Below, piece by piece: positions 1-7,189 of a stretch of 31,415 bases of DNA; within the stretch, counting starts at the first letter, position 1; each line of letters starts with the position of its first letter. Under the pieces are notes generated by a model that saw only the letters and a list, made by a program, of their open reading frames with translations, ran no database searches and was not told where the DNA came from. Source of the DNA: an uncultured Pedobacter sp. Lineage in GTDB: Bacteria > Bacteroidota > Bacteroidia > Sphingobacteriales > Sphingobacteriaceae. The stretch is from assembly GCF_946479715.1 (NCBI RefSeq), contig NZ_CAMLHF010000041.1:1-31415 (forward strand). Reading direction: 5' to 3'. Made by a program: the position numbers and the translations under genes.

Positions 1-32
1 CAATGGTTTAAAAAGTAACAGTCGTTCTCTCT

Positions 33-62
33 TAAAGCGGCCGCCTTAGGTCGGCCGCTTTA
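33..62. terminator. Strong stem-loop, probable intrinsic terminator
   Basis: An 11-bp perfect stem (33-43 with 52-62, core AAGCGGCCG / CGGCCGCTT) closes an 8-nt loop. GC-rich core with A/T ends is typical of an intrinsic terminator, although the following T run is short. It probably ends a gene lying left of the window; being symmetric it could act in either direction. Confidence 0.7.
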
Positions 63-285
63 TTACCCTCTATCCCAATCCCCCCAAAGAAAGATTATTA
101 ACCAGCTGTCCTGGTAACTAATTGCTTATTGTCCTAAAACGGGGAATAAAAGAGAAAAAGTTGCCTCATTATTAGCCTCGCTTTTCGTTAAATGATCAGA
201 AATAAGGTCAAATTTAACTATGGCCGAATTATTGCCTTTTTTGGGTAATAAGTCTGTAAAATAATTTTTAATAATTGATTTTGCA
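63..285. other. Intergenic stretch, no gene seen
   Basis: I see no coding frame here. It holds only weak dyads (for example ACCAG/CTGGT near 101-115 and an imperfect TTATTGCC/GGGTAATAA pair near 227-251) and AT-rich sequence leading to the promoter element at 286. Confidence 0.4.
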
Positions 286-293
286 TACCTTTG
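286..293 (+). promoter_or_regulatory. Bacteroidota -7 element TACCTTTG
   Basis: TACCTTTG matches the Bacteroidota -7 consensus TAnnTTTG and lies 37 nt before the ATG at 330. I see no clear TTG -33 element at the usual 17-23 nt spacing, so this is a partial match. If real, it overlaps the upstream TTG codon at 291 and excludes it as a start. Confidence 0.4.
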
Positions 294-329
294 CGGGATT
301 TTATAAAAACTACATCAATTTCTCTATAC

Positions 330-503
330 ATGAGCTATCAGGATTATAAGTGCAGGAAGTGCAGTACAGATTTTCATTATCAGGTTCCACGCGGATTTGT
401 GTTAAAACATTTGCTGGGATTTCTTCCTATACGAATTTACTGGTGCCCAAAATGCACTACAAACCGATATGTGTGGGTAGGCGATAAAGCTGAGGCTAAA
501 TAG
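330..503 (+). CDS. Small zinc-ribbon-like protein
   Basis: A 57-residue protein from the ATG at 330. A longer frame from a TTG at 291 exists, but that codon lies inside a promoter-like element, so ATG is preferred. It carries two CxxC knuckles, CRKC (Cys8/Cys11) and CPKC (Cys39/Cys42), spaced 27 residues apart, the arrangement of a zinc-ribbon finger. There is no signal peptide, so it is probably cytoplasmic. The family is not recognised; such small ribbons may bind nucleic acid or a protein partner, but nothing here shows which. It stands alone, followed by a weak stem-loop. Confidence 0.6.
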   Translation: MSYQDYKCRKCSTDFHYQVPRGFVLKHLLGFLPIRIYWCPKCTTNRYVWVGDKAEAK

Positions 504-515
504 CAGCCATTTAAA

Positions 516-535
516 AATACCTATTTATGGGTATT
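516..535 (+). terminator. Weak stem-loop after the zinc-ribbon gene
   Basis: AATACC (516-521) pairs with GGTATT (530-535) around an 8-nt loop, 12 nt after the stop codon. The stem is short and AT-rich and lacks a proper T run, so termination would be inefficient at best. Confidence 0.25.
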
Positions 536-564
536 GCTTGCTTAAGTGTTTTCCTTTTCCTTTG
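534..564 (+). promoter_or_regulatory. Possible promoter for the lipocalin/lipoprotein pair
   Basis: TTG (534-536), a 20-nt spacer and TTCCTTTG (557-564) approximate the Bacteroidota TTG-N17-23-TAnnTTTG promoter with one mismatch (TT for TA). It lies 56 nt before the ATG at 621. A 6-bp hairpin (CTGAAT/ATTCAG, 575-591) would lie in the leader. Confidence 0.3.
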
Positions 565-620
565 AGTAGATCTTCTGAATTTTCGATTCAGTTAAGATAC
601 CTGGATTTAATTAGATTATT

Positions 621-968
621 ATGGGAAGTCGAGTTGTAGGCAAATGGGTTGTCGCAAACGCGGTTGAAATAGACTACGTTGATGGGGCTGAAGTATTCAG
701 AGCAGACATGTTTGCGCTCTCTGGTGCTTATCTGGAGTTTAAAGAAGGAGAAAAAGGAAGTATATATGATGGCGAAGGCGATGTTGATGCTTTTACTTAT
801 ACCGCCACAAAAGAAAACCTGGTCTTAAAATATATCGATGGTGATGATGTCACTACTTATCATATAAAGGAATTAACCGGTTCCACTCTTTCCGTATATG
901 AAGAGAATATTAAAACCCAGAAAGGGATCGTACATAAAGAAGTCGTCGAAATTAACCTGATGAAATAG
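621..968 (+). CDS. Lipocalin-like small protein
   Basis: A 115-residue protein opening with VVGKWVV, resembling the first strand (GxW) of the lipocalin-like domains common in Bacteroidota, followed by alternating beta-strand-like segments. The family assignment rests on this pattern and the length only. Unlike most such proteins it has no signal peptide; an in-frame TAG 7 nt upstream of the ATG rules out a longer N-terminus. It is therefore either cytoplasmic or has lost its export signal. The lipoprotein gene follows after 19 nt, so the two are probably co-transcribed. Ligand and role are unknown. Confidence 0.55.
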   Translation: MGSRVVGKWVVANAVEIDYVDGAEVFRADMFALSGAYLEFKEGEKGSIYDGEGDVDAFTYTATKENLVLKYIDGDDVTTYHIKELTGSTLSVYEENIKTQKGIVHKEVVEINLMK

Positions 969-987
969 TTTTTTAAAATTAACGCTC

Positions 988-1605
988 ATGAAAACACTCA
1001 GCAAATTAATAGTACTTATCTTATTTTCTGCAAGTTTTATGGCTTGTGAAAAAAGCAGTGATGGTCCCTCAAATGAGAACCCTGGTCCCGATAAGGGTCC
1101 TGTAATCGGTAATGGAGATGCGGTGGATAATACACTGCATATGGCCTTCAAAACACCTGATTGGGAACGAAAGATCGACTGTACTCATCTTGATCTGGAT
1201 CCTATCGGCTTAAACGATTCCACATCATATGTATCGGCAACATCAGCCTCTACAAATGAAACATTTTACTTTTCATTTCCCCGTGATAGCTCGGTTATGG
1301 TAAGGTCTTCCAATATTAAAAAGTATGGGATCACAAGAGTTGGGGCCAATAAAAAGCCCTTTGAGTTTTCACAAACACTTCCAATAATTGCAAACTCCAC
1401 CACAAAATTAGTAAGTCTGGCCGGCTACAGCTCCGATTCTTATAATGAAGTTTTAGAGATCAAGTATACAGGTGTTAAAGGGAATTATGCTCAATTTCAG
1501 ATAAAATGCCGTTACAGCATGAGTATGGGAGAAACCCTTAACGAAAGTAACAAGAGATTGGTAACGGGGACTTTCCATTTTAAAGTTAAAACAAAACGAA
1601 TATAG
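988..1605 (+). CDS. Hypothetical lipoprotein
   Basis: A 205-residue secreted protein with a type II signal peptide: basic start, hydrophobic core, lipobox ending at Cys20 (SFMAC). A flexible Ser/Asn/Gly/Pro/Asp-rich linker follows (about residues 21-45), then a beta-rich body. It should be lipidated and anchored in the outer membrane or periplasm. I do not recognise a family. It is probably co-transcribed with the lipocalin-like gene 19 nt upstream, and a strong stem-loop follows its stop. Confidence 0.65.
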   Translation: MKTLSKLIVLILFSASFMACEKSSDGPSNENPGPDKGPVIGNGDAVDNTLHMAFKTPDWERKIDCTHLDLDPIGLNDSTSYVSATSASTNETFYFSFPRDSSVMVRSSNIKKYGITRVGANKKPFEFSQTLPIIANSTTKLVSLAGYSSDSYNEVLEIKYTGVKGNYAQFQIKCRYSMSMGETLNESNKRLVTGTFHFKVKTKRI

Positions 1606-1635
1606 CGCTCTGAGATTTAATAGTTAATAATCGTA

Positions 1636-1663
1636 AAGCAGCCCTGGCATACCGGGGCTGCTT
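1636..1663. terminator. Intrinsic terminator-like hairpin
   Basis: AAGCAGCCC (1636-1644) pairs perfectly with GGGCTGCTT (1655-1663); the helix can extend inward by three pairs to leave a 4-nt loop. It is followed by CGTTTAT. It lies 30 nt after the lipoprotein stop and separates that unit from the oxygenase gene. Confidence 0.7.
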
Positions 1664-1712
1664 CGTTTATAAAAGGGGAAACACTATATTTACATCACTA
1701 TAAATTACATAC

Positions 1713-2534
1713 ATGAATATTTTACATCCATCTATAACAGATATAAAACAACTGGGAAAAGATATGCATCAGAAATATATAAGCGCTGATCCTTTCCCTA
1801 GCATTGTATTAGATAATTTTTTTAACGAGGAGTTTTTAAGCAAAGTGGCCGATGAATTTCCGGACTTATCTAAACAAAAGGATGTAAAGAAATATGATAA
1901 CCATAATGAAAAGAAGCTGGAAGCTTTAGGCGAGAAACACTTCAGTGAATCAGCCCGTTTGCTGGCTCATTTTTTAAATTCACAGCCAATATTGGAATTT
2001 TTGCAGGAGCTTACGGGGATTAAGGAAACTTTACTGCCGGACCCTTATTTTTTGGGCGGAGGCTATCATGAAATAAAATCAGGTGGTTTGTTAAAAGTGC
2101 ATGCCGATTTCAATAAGCATGAATTAGCTTTGGTGGATCGTCGCATTAACTTGTTGGTTTATCTTAATAAGGACTGGGATGAAAGCTACGGCGGACATTT
2201 TGAACTATGGGATCGTGATATGAAGCAGGCGCGCACAAAAGTATTGCCGATTTTTAATCGGATAGCTATATTTTCAACCACAGATTTTTCATACCATGGT
2301 CACCCTAATGCCCTGGCCTGCCCGCCAGACAGGAGTCGGAAATCTCTGGCATTATATTATTATAGTAATGGCCGACCAAAAAGCGAGGTAAATCACAAAC
2401 CGCATGGAACGCTATTTGTAAACCGATCCGGAACGAAAAATGATGTTACCAAAGAACCTATCACCTTGCGCAGCGTATTATATGATTTAACACCACCAAT
2501 ATTAGTCAGGCTGGCTAAGAAAATCATTCGATAA
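1713..2534 (+). CDS. 2OG-Fe(II) oxygenase family protein
   Basis: A 273-residue protein with the facial-triad pattern of prolyl-4-hydroxylase-like dioxygenases: H130-A-D132 for iron, a distal histidine at His195 (SYHGH), and basic residues at about 207-210 (RSRK) before SLALYYY, the usual 2-oxoglutarate-binding position. The double-stranded beta-helix core spans about residues 110-220. Enzymes of this family hydroxylate protein side chains or small molecules using O2 and 2-oxoglutarate; the substrate here is unknown. There is no signal peptide, so it is cytoplasmic. The beta-barrel gene follows 12 nt later, suggesting one transcript. Genes of this family also occur in polysaccharide loci, but a role in that pathway is inference. 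Confidence 0.8.
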   Translation: MNILHPSITDIKQLGKDMHQKYISADPFPSIVLDNFFNEEFLSKVADEFPDLSKQKDVKKYDNHNEKKLEALGEKHFSESARLLAHFLNSQPILEFLQELTGIKETLLPDPYFLGGGYHEIKSGGLLKVHADFNKHELALVDRRINLLVYLNKDWDESYGGHFELWDRDMKQARTKVLPIFNRIAIFSTTDFSYHGHPNALACPPDRSRKSLALYYYSNGRPKSEVNHKPHGTLFVNRSGTKNDVTKEPITLRSVLYDLTPPILVRLAKKIIR

Positions 2535-2546
2535 AATTAAGTATAT

Positions 2547-3239
2547 ATGAAAAAAGCTTTACTACTCGTTCTATTCTTGCTCACTACTGTTACTGCATTT
2601 TCACAAATGAATGGCGACTATAATTATAGTATTGCCATCAGAGGATATAGTATGGTAGAGATGCCTAAAGTATTTAATGAAACCAGCTCCGATAAGTTTA
2701 CAGATGCTTATTTTAACGGAGTGATGGTTAAATTTAACGATAACCAGTTTAGCTATCGTTTAAATGGAACCTATTATAATAAATCCAAAAAGTTTTTCAA
2801 TGAGTGCGAAACATGCCAGGAAGCCGATGGTAAACTGCTCGATTACTCCTTTAAATTAGGATTTGAAAAGAACTTTAATTATTCCCGTATTCAACCCTAT
2901 GTCGGCTTTGATTTGGGCTATCGTTACAACAGGTTTAAAGGTAGCCTGCAGAATAGAAACCAATTGAGAGACGTAAGTGCAGATGCCGTAGGCCAGGAGA
3001 TTGAATCCACTAAGCACGGAATTATGGTATCCCCCGTTGTAGGGTTTAAAATCAACCCGATACCTCAGATTTCTATTTTCGCTGAAGGCACTCTGGATCT
3101 TTTGTACTCTTTCGAGAAGCAGAAAACGATTTTGCAGGATATTAATAACACCCGCACGGTCAGTAACGATCGGACAACCGAATTTCTTTTGAATCCTTTT
3201 TCAGTAGGGATTCAAATCCATTTAGGCAGCAATAAATAG
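2547..3239 (+). CDS. Small outer-membrane beta-barrel protein
   Basis: A 230-residue protein with a clear Sec signal peptide (about residues 1-20, ending AFSQ), then amphipathic strands with aromatic residues such as NFNYSRIQPYVGFDLGYRY and FLLNPFSVGIQIHLG. This is the look of a small OmpA-like or porin-family outer-membrane barrel. The C-terminus is LGSNK rather than the usual terminal aromatic residue. It has no functional motif that I recognise. It lies 12 nt after the oxygenase gene and before the promoter of the capsule operon, so it is probably not part of that operon. Confidence 0.65.
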   Translation: MKKALLLVLFLLTTVTAFSQMNGDYNYSIAIRGYSMVEMPKVFNETSSDKFTDAYFNGVMVKFNDNQFSYRLNGTYYNKSKKFFNECETCQEADGKLLDYSFKLGFEKNFNYSRIQPYVGFDLGYRYNRFKGSLQNRNQLRDVSADAVGQEIESTKHGIMVSPVVGFKINPIPQISIFAEGTLDLLYSFEKQKTILQDINNTRTVSNDRTTEFLLNPFSVGIQIHLGSNK

Positions 3240-3278
3240 CTTTCTACTTCATATGTGCCTTTATTTGGAGTTTACCTA

Positions 3279-3310
3279 TTGTTAACAAATCAAATAATTC
3301 CGTATGTTTG
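3279..3310 (+). promoter_or_regulatory. Promoter of the main polysaccharide operon
   Basis: TTG (3279-3281), a 21-nt spacer and TATGTTTG (3303-3310) fit the Bacteroidota consensus TTG-N17-23-TAnnTTTG. Transcription would start near 3317, leaving a leader of about 100 nt before gmd. No other equally good match was seen between here and 20100, which fits one long operon. Confidence 0.6.
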
Positions 3311-3336
3311 CGTGAACAAATTGAACACACTTATCA

Positions 3337-3397
3337 ATGAAACTGCATGAGCTTACCGCTCAGATGATCTAACTTAACAAGTCTCATGCAACTTCAT
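3337..3397 (+). promoter_or_regulatory. Structured leader upstream of gmd
   Basis: Inside the predicted gmd leader, ATGAAacTGCATGAG (3337-3351) pairs with CTCATGCAacTTCAT (3383-3397): a 13-bp helix with one 2x2 internal loop. The 31 nt between the arms contain smaller helices, one of which (GAGC/GCTC, 3349-3361) competes with the long stem for three bases of its left arm; AGAT/ATCT (3362-3370) and ACTT/AAGT (3372-3382) are others. Mutually exclusive folds suggest a control element, but there is no direct evidence for its function. Confidence 0.4.
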
Positions 3398-3421
3398 AAC
3401 ACCTAAAGCGTAAATACACAG

Positions 3422-4558
3422 ATGAAAATTGCCTTAATTACGGGAGTAACGGGACAGGATGGAGCCTATTTAGCTGAATTTTTGTTAAAAAAGGGATATT
3501 TTGTTCATGGACTGAAAAGAAGGTCTTCATCTTTTAATACAGAGCGTATCGATCACCTTTATCAGGATCAACACGAAAATAATGTAAAATTCAAACTTCA
3601 TTATGGTGATCTAACGGATTCAACCAATTTAATTCGTATCGTTCAGGAAACCCAACCCGATGAGATTTATAACCTGGCTGCAATGAGCCATGTTAAGGTG
3701 AGTTTTGAAACACCTGAATATACCGCAAATGCCGATGGAATCGGAACACTTAGGTTATTAGAAGCTGTTCGGATTTTGGGTCTTACCAAAAAAACTAAAG
3801 TTTATCAGGCCTCTACGTCCGAGTTATACGGATTGGTTCAGGCTGTTCCTCAAAGCGAAACAACACCTTTCTATCCACGGTCACCCTATGCAGCAGCAAA
3901 AATGTATGCTTACTGGATTACGGTTAACTACAGAGAGGCTTATGATATGTTTGCCTGCAACGGCATTTTGTTTAATCACGAAAGTCCGGTTAGGGGCGAA
4001 ACCTTTGTTACCCGCAAAATCACCCGTGCCGCATGTAAAATAGCATTGGGTTTGCAGAGCTGTCTATACCTTGGCAACCTCTCGGCACAACGCGACTGGG
4101 GTCACGCAAAAGACTACATCGAAGCCATGTGGTTAATTCTGCAACAGGAAAAACCGGAAGATTATGTAATTGCTACAGGCGTTACCACTACGGTAAGAGA
4201 TTTTGTTAAAATGAGCTTTGCCGAATTGGGAATTGAAATTGAGTTCAGTGGAAAAGACCAATACGAACGGGGCGTAATCATTGATGTTGATCAGGATCTG
4301 ATTGTTCAACTAGGACTAAATGACGAGTATTTAAAACCGGGTACCATTGTGGTACAGGTTGATGAAAAGTATTTCAGACCAACAGAAGTTGATCTGCTAT
4401 TGGGCGATCCAACAAAAGCCAATACCAAACTGGGTTGGAAACCTAAATATGATCTTCCGCTTTTAGTAAAAGACATGGTTCATTCCGATCTGCATTTGAT
4501 GAAAAAGGATGAGTACTTAAAGCAAGGCGGCTTTAAAACATTAAATTATTTCGAATAA
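3422..4558 (+). CDS. gmd: GDP-mannose 4,6-dehydratase
   Basis: Converts GDP-D-mannose to GDP-4-keto-6-deoxy-D-mannose in the cytoplasm, the shared precursor of GDP-L-fucose, GDP-D-rhamnose and related sugars. The 378-residue length is typical. Visible motifs: NADP-binding GVTGQDG (Gly8/11/14), STSELYG with Thr132 and Glu134, the catalytic Tyr156-x3-Lys160 (PYAAAK), and the Gmd-specific [20 protein letters not shown] stretch. First gene after the operon promoter; the export gene follows after 26 nt. Gmd is usually next to a partner such as fcl/wcaG (fucose) or rmd (rhamnose). No standard partner is seen; the two SDR genes at 8402 and 9394 are the only candidates in the window. Confidence 0.95.
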   Translation: MKIALITGVTGQDGAYLAEFLLKKGYFVHGLKRRSSSFNTERIDHLYQDQHENNVKFKLHYGDLTDSTNLIRIVQETQPDEIYNLAAMSHVKVSFETPEYTANADGIGTLRLLEAVRILGLTKKTKVYQASTSELYGLVQAVPQSETTPFYPRSPYAAAKMYAYWITVNYREAYDMFACNGILFNHESPVRGETFVTRKITRAACKIALGLQSCLYLGNLSAQRDWGHAKDYIEAMWLILQQEKPEDYVIATGVTTTVRDFVKMSFAELGIEIEFSGKDQYERGVIIDVDQDLIVQLGLNDEYLKPGTIVVQVDEKYFRPTEVDLLLGDPTKANTKLGWKPKYDLPLLVKDMVHSDLHLMKKDEYLKQGGFKTLNYFE

Positions 4559-4584
4559 GCTATTTCATACACTATCCATTACCT

Positions 4585-7152
4585 ATGAAGTTTAAAAATA
4601 TACTTACCGCATTCCTTTTCTTCTTTGCCATTATTCTTTCCCAATCGGCATTTTCGCAAACCAATTACGCGGATGTAAAAGTTGATGACCTAACTGATAC
4701 ACAGATCCGACAATTAATGCAGAGAGCGGAATCGGTAGGGTATAATGATGCGCAGCTAGAGCAAATGGCTGCGGCTCAGGGCATGAATGCCACTGAAATT
4801 CAGAAACTCCGTTTAAGGGTAGAAAAGATCAGGAAACAGGAAGGTGGCCAAAGTAATGATAAATCGGACAGCAACGGTTCCAATAAAAATCAGCAAAATG
4901 GCAATGAGCTGGACAGAACCAGAGGCTTTGATAAGCAAAACGTACGCGATACCACTAAAAATAACAATAAAACCGATTCCAGCGGCAATCTGAAAACTAA
5001 AAAAGCATTGGAAGAGGAAAAGCTTGCGGAAATGAAAAAGCTTTTCGAAGGCCTTAAGCCCAAAATTTTTGGGGAGGACCTGTTTAAAAATGAGAACCTG
5101 ACTTTTGAGCCAAACCTTCGTATGGCCACCCCTAAAAGCTATGTGGTTGGTCCTGATGATGAACTGCTGATCGATTTAAGTGGCGACAATGAAGCCAACT
5201 ATAAACTTAAGGTAAGTCCGGATGGCACCATCCGTTTACAATATGTAGGTTTGATATCAGTAGGTGGATTAACCATTGAACAGACCACTTCAAAGATTCG
5301 TTCAAGCATGGCAAGTACCTACCCAAGTTTAAGATCAGGCAGAACGAGTGTCGCCATCACACTAGGAAATATCAGAAGTATTAAAGTAACCGTAATAGGA
5401 GAGGTCGTTAAACCGGGATCATATACTGTTCCTTCCCTGTTTACCGTATTTAATGCCTTATATGAATCAGGAGGGCCGAACAGGAACGGGTCTTTCCGTA
5501 AAATACAGGTGGTTAGGAACAATAAAGTTGTATCTACTATAGATGTTTATGATTTTCTGTTAAACGGAATCCAGTTAAATAATATCCGCTTGCAGGATCA
5601 GGATGTGATCAATGTGCCGGTGTATCAAACAAGAGTTGAAATGGCCGGAGAGGTTAAACGCCCGGCATTATACGAGGCTTTAAATACAGAAACTTTAGAA
5701 GACATGGTTCGTTTTGCCGGTGGTTTCTCTAACGATGCTTATACTGCGCAGATCAAGGTACTTCAAAAAACAAATAAGGAACGTAAAATCACGGATGTTC
5801 CGGCTGATGATTACAATAAATACAATCCATTAAATGGCGACAAATATGTGGTTGAGGCTATTCTGGATCGTTTCGAAAACAGAGTAGAGATTTCAGGTGC
5901 TGTTTTCCGCCCGGGGCAGTTTGAGCTTGACGAGAACTTAACCTTAAAGCAATTGATTGCTAAGGCTGATGGCTTAAAAGAAGATGCATTTTTAAACAGG
6001 GGTTATATTTCAAGGTTAAATGCAGACAACAGTTTATCACTTTTATCATTCGATGTGGCCAAAGTATTGGCGGGTACTGAAGCCGACATTAAGCTGCAGA
6101 GAGAGGATAAAGTAACCATCTCTTCAATATTTGATTTAAGAGAGGAATATAAAGTAACCATTCAGGGAGAGGTTAGGGAGCCCGGTATTTTCGAATATGG
6201 AGATAATATGAATCTGGAATCACTGATCCAAATGGCGGGTGGCTTTAAAGAAGGTGCCACCCCAAATCGTATCGAGATATCGAGAAGGATCAAAAATAGT
6301 GATGCAACTTCTGTATCTGCACAGACGGCAGAAGTGTTCACTGTAAATGTAGACCAGAATCTAAAAATTCAGGAGAAGGATTTTACATTAAAACCATTTG
6401 ATATTGTTTCCATCCGGAGTTCTGAGAGCTATCAGGTCCAGCGACAGATTAAAGTGGAAGGAGAAGTACTTTACCCAGGAATTTATACTATTACCAAGAA
6501 AGATGAACGTATTTCTGATATTATTAAAAGAGCAGGCGGGCTAAGTCCTTTAGCTTATGTAGAAGGGGCTTCGTTAAAGCGTACCGGTGGCGCTGAGGCA
6601 AGAGCTGCTGATAGTCTGGAGAGAAGAAAAGAAGAGAAGGAAAAGTTGATGAACTTGCAGCGTTTAAAACAATCTGGCGCTAAAGATACTACAACCATAG
6701 AAAAAGATTTACAAGTTCTGCGTAGTGACTTGGTTGGAATTGATTTGGAGAGAATTTTAAAGAAACCATTGTCTAGAAATGATTTAATTGTTGAAGATGG
6801 AGATGTAATTAGGGTTCCTAAGGAGTTGCAGACGATAAGAGTGACTGGAGAGGTTTTGAAACCTAATAGTATAGTTTATATAAAAGGCAGAAGCTTTAAG
6901 GGATATGTTGACGGAGCTGGAGGTTTTAGCTATAATGCCTATAAAAGAGGTGCTTATATTGTTTATTCAAATGGATCAGTTGCTGCGGCAAAAAAGTTCT
7001 TATTCTTCAACAACTATCCTCAAGTGAAACCCGGAGCAGAGATCTTTGTTCCGAAACGTGCGGAAAGAGAGAAATTAGGAATACAGGGTATAGTTGGTAT
7101 ATCAACAGCAGTAGCCTCTTTAGCGGCAATCTTTATAACATTGCTAAAGTAG
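4585..7152 (+). CDS. SLBB-type outer-membrane polysaccharide export protein (OPX, Wza-like), copy 1
   Basis: Forms the periplasm/outer-membrane channel for polysaccharide export. Residues 1-25 are a signal peptide (AFSQ). A charged, Asn/Lys-rich linker runs about 85-150, the poly-export domain starts at YVVGPDDE (186-193), and about six SLBB repeats follow, near 268, 351, 433, 523, 622 and 751 (GEVxxPG-type cores). A C-terminal hydrophobic helix covers about 833-855. At 855 residues it is 77 longer than its paralogue on the minus strand at 26566. Part of the excess is a highly charged, probably coiled-coil insertion at about 669-715. The usual PGDE motif is PDDE here. Base composition becomes more AT-rich from about 6640 onward, inside the gene, suggesting a mosaic. 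The PCP gene follows after 37 nt. Confidence 0.9.
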   Translation: MKFKNILTAFLFFFAIILSQSAFSQTNYADVKVDDLTDTQIRQLMQRAESVGYNDAQLEQMAAAQGMNATEIQKLRLRVEKIRKQEGGQSNDKSDSNGSNKNQQNGNELDRTRGFDKQNVRDTTKNNNKTDSSGNLKTKKALEEEKLAEMKKLFEGLKPKIFGEDLFKNENLTFEPNLRMATPKSYVVGPDDELLIDLSGDNEANYKLKVSPDGTIRLQYVGLISVGGLTIEQTTSKIRSSMASTYPSLRSGRTSVAITLGNIRSIKVTVIGEVVKPGSYTVPSLFTVFNALYESGGPNRNGSFRKIQVVRNNKVVSTIDVYDFLLNGIQLNNIRLQDQDVINVPVYQTRVEMAGEVKRPALYEALNTETLEDMVRFAGGFSNDAYTAQIKVLQKTNKERKITDVPADDYNKYNPLNGDKYVVEAILDRFENRVEISGAVFRPGQFELDENLTLKQLIAKADGLKEDAFLNRGYISRLNADNSLSLLSFDVAKVLAGTEADIKLQREDKVTISSIFDLREEYKVTIQGEVREPGIFEYGDNMNLESLIQMAGGFKEGATPNRIEISRRIKNSDATSVSAQTAEVFTVNVDQNLKIQEKDFTLKPFDIVSIRSSESYQVQRQIKVEGEVLYPGIYTITKKDERISDIIKRAGGLSPLAYVEGASLKRTGGAEARAADSLERRKEEKEKLMNLQRLKQSGAKDTTTIEKDLQVLRSDLVGIDLERILKKPLSRNDLIVEDGDVIRVPKELQTIRVTGEVLKPNSIVYIKGRSFKGYVDGAGGFSYNAYKRGAYIVYSNGSVAAAKKFLFFNNYPQVKPGAEIFVPKRAEREKLGIQGIVGISTAVASLAAIFITLLK

Positions 7153-7189
7153 AGCATTTTATTTTAAAACCTATATGATATTTTGATAA

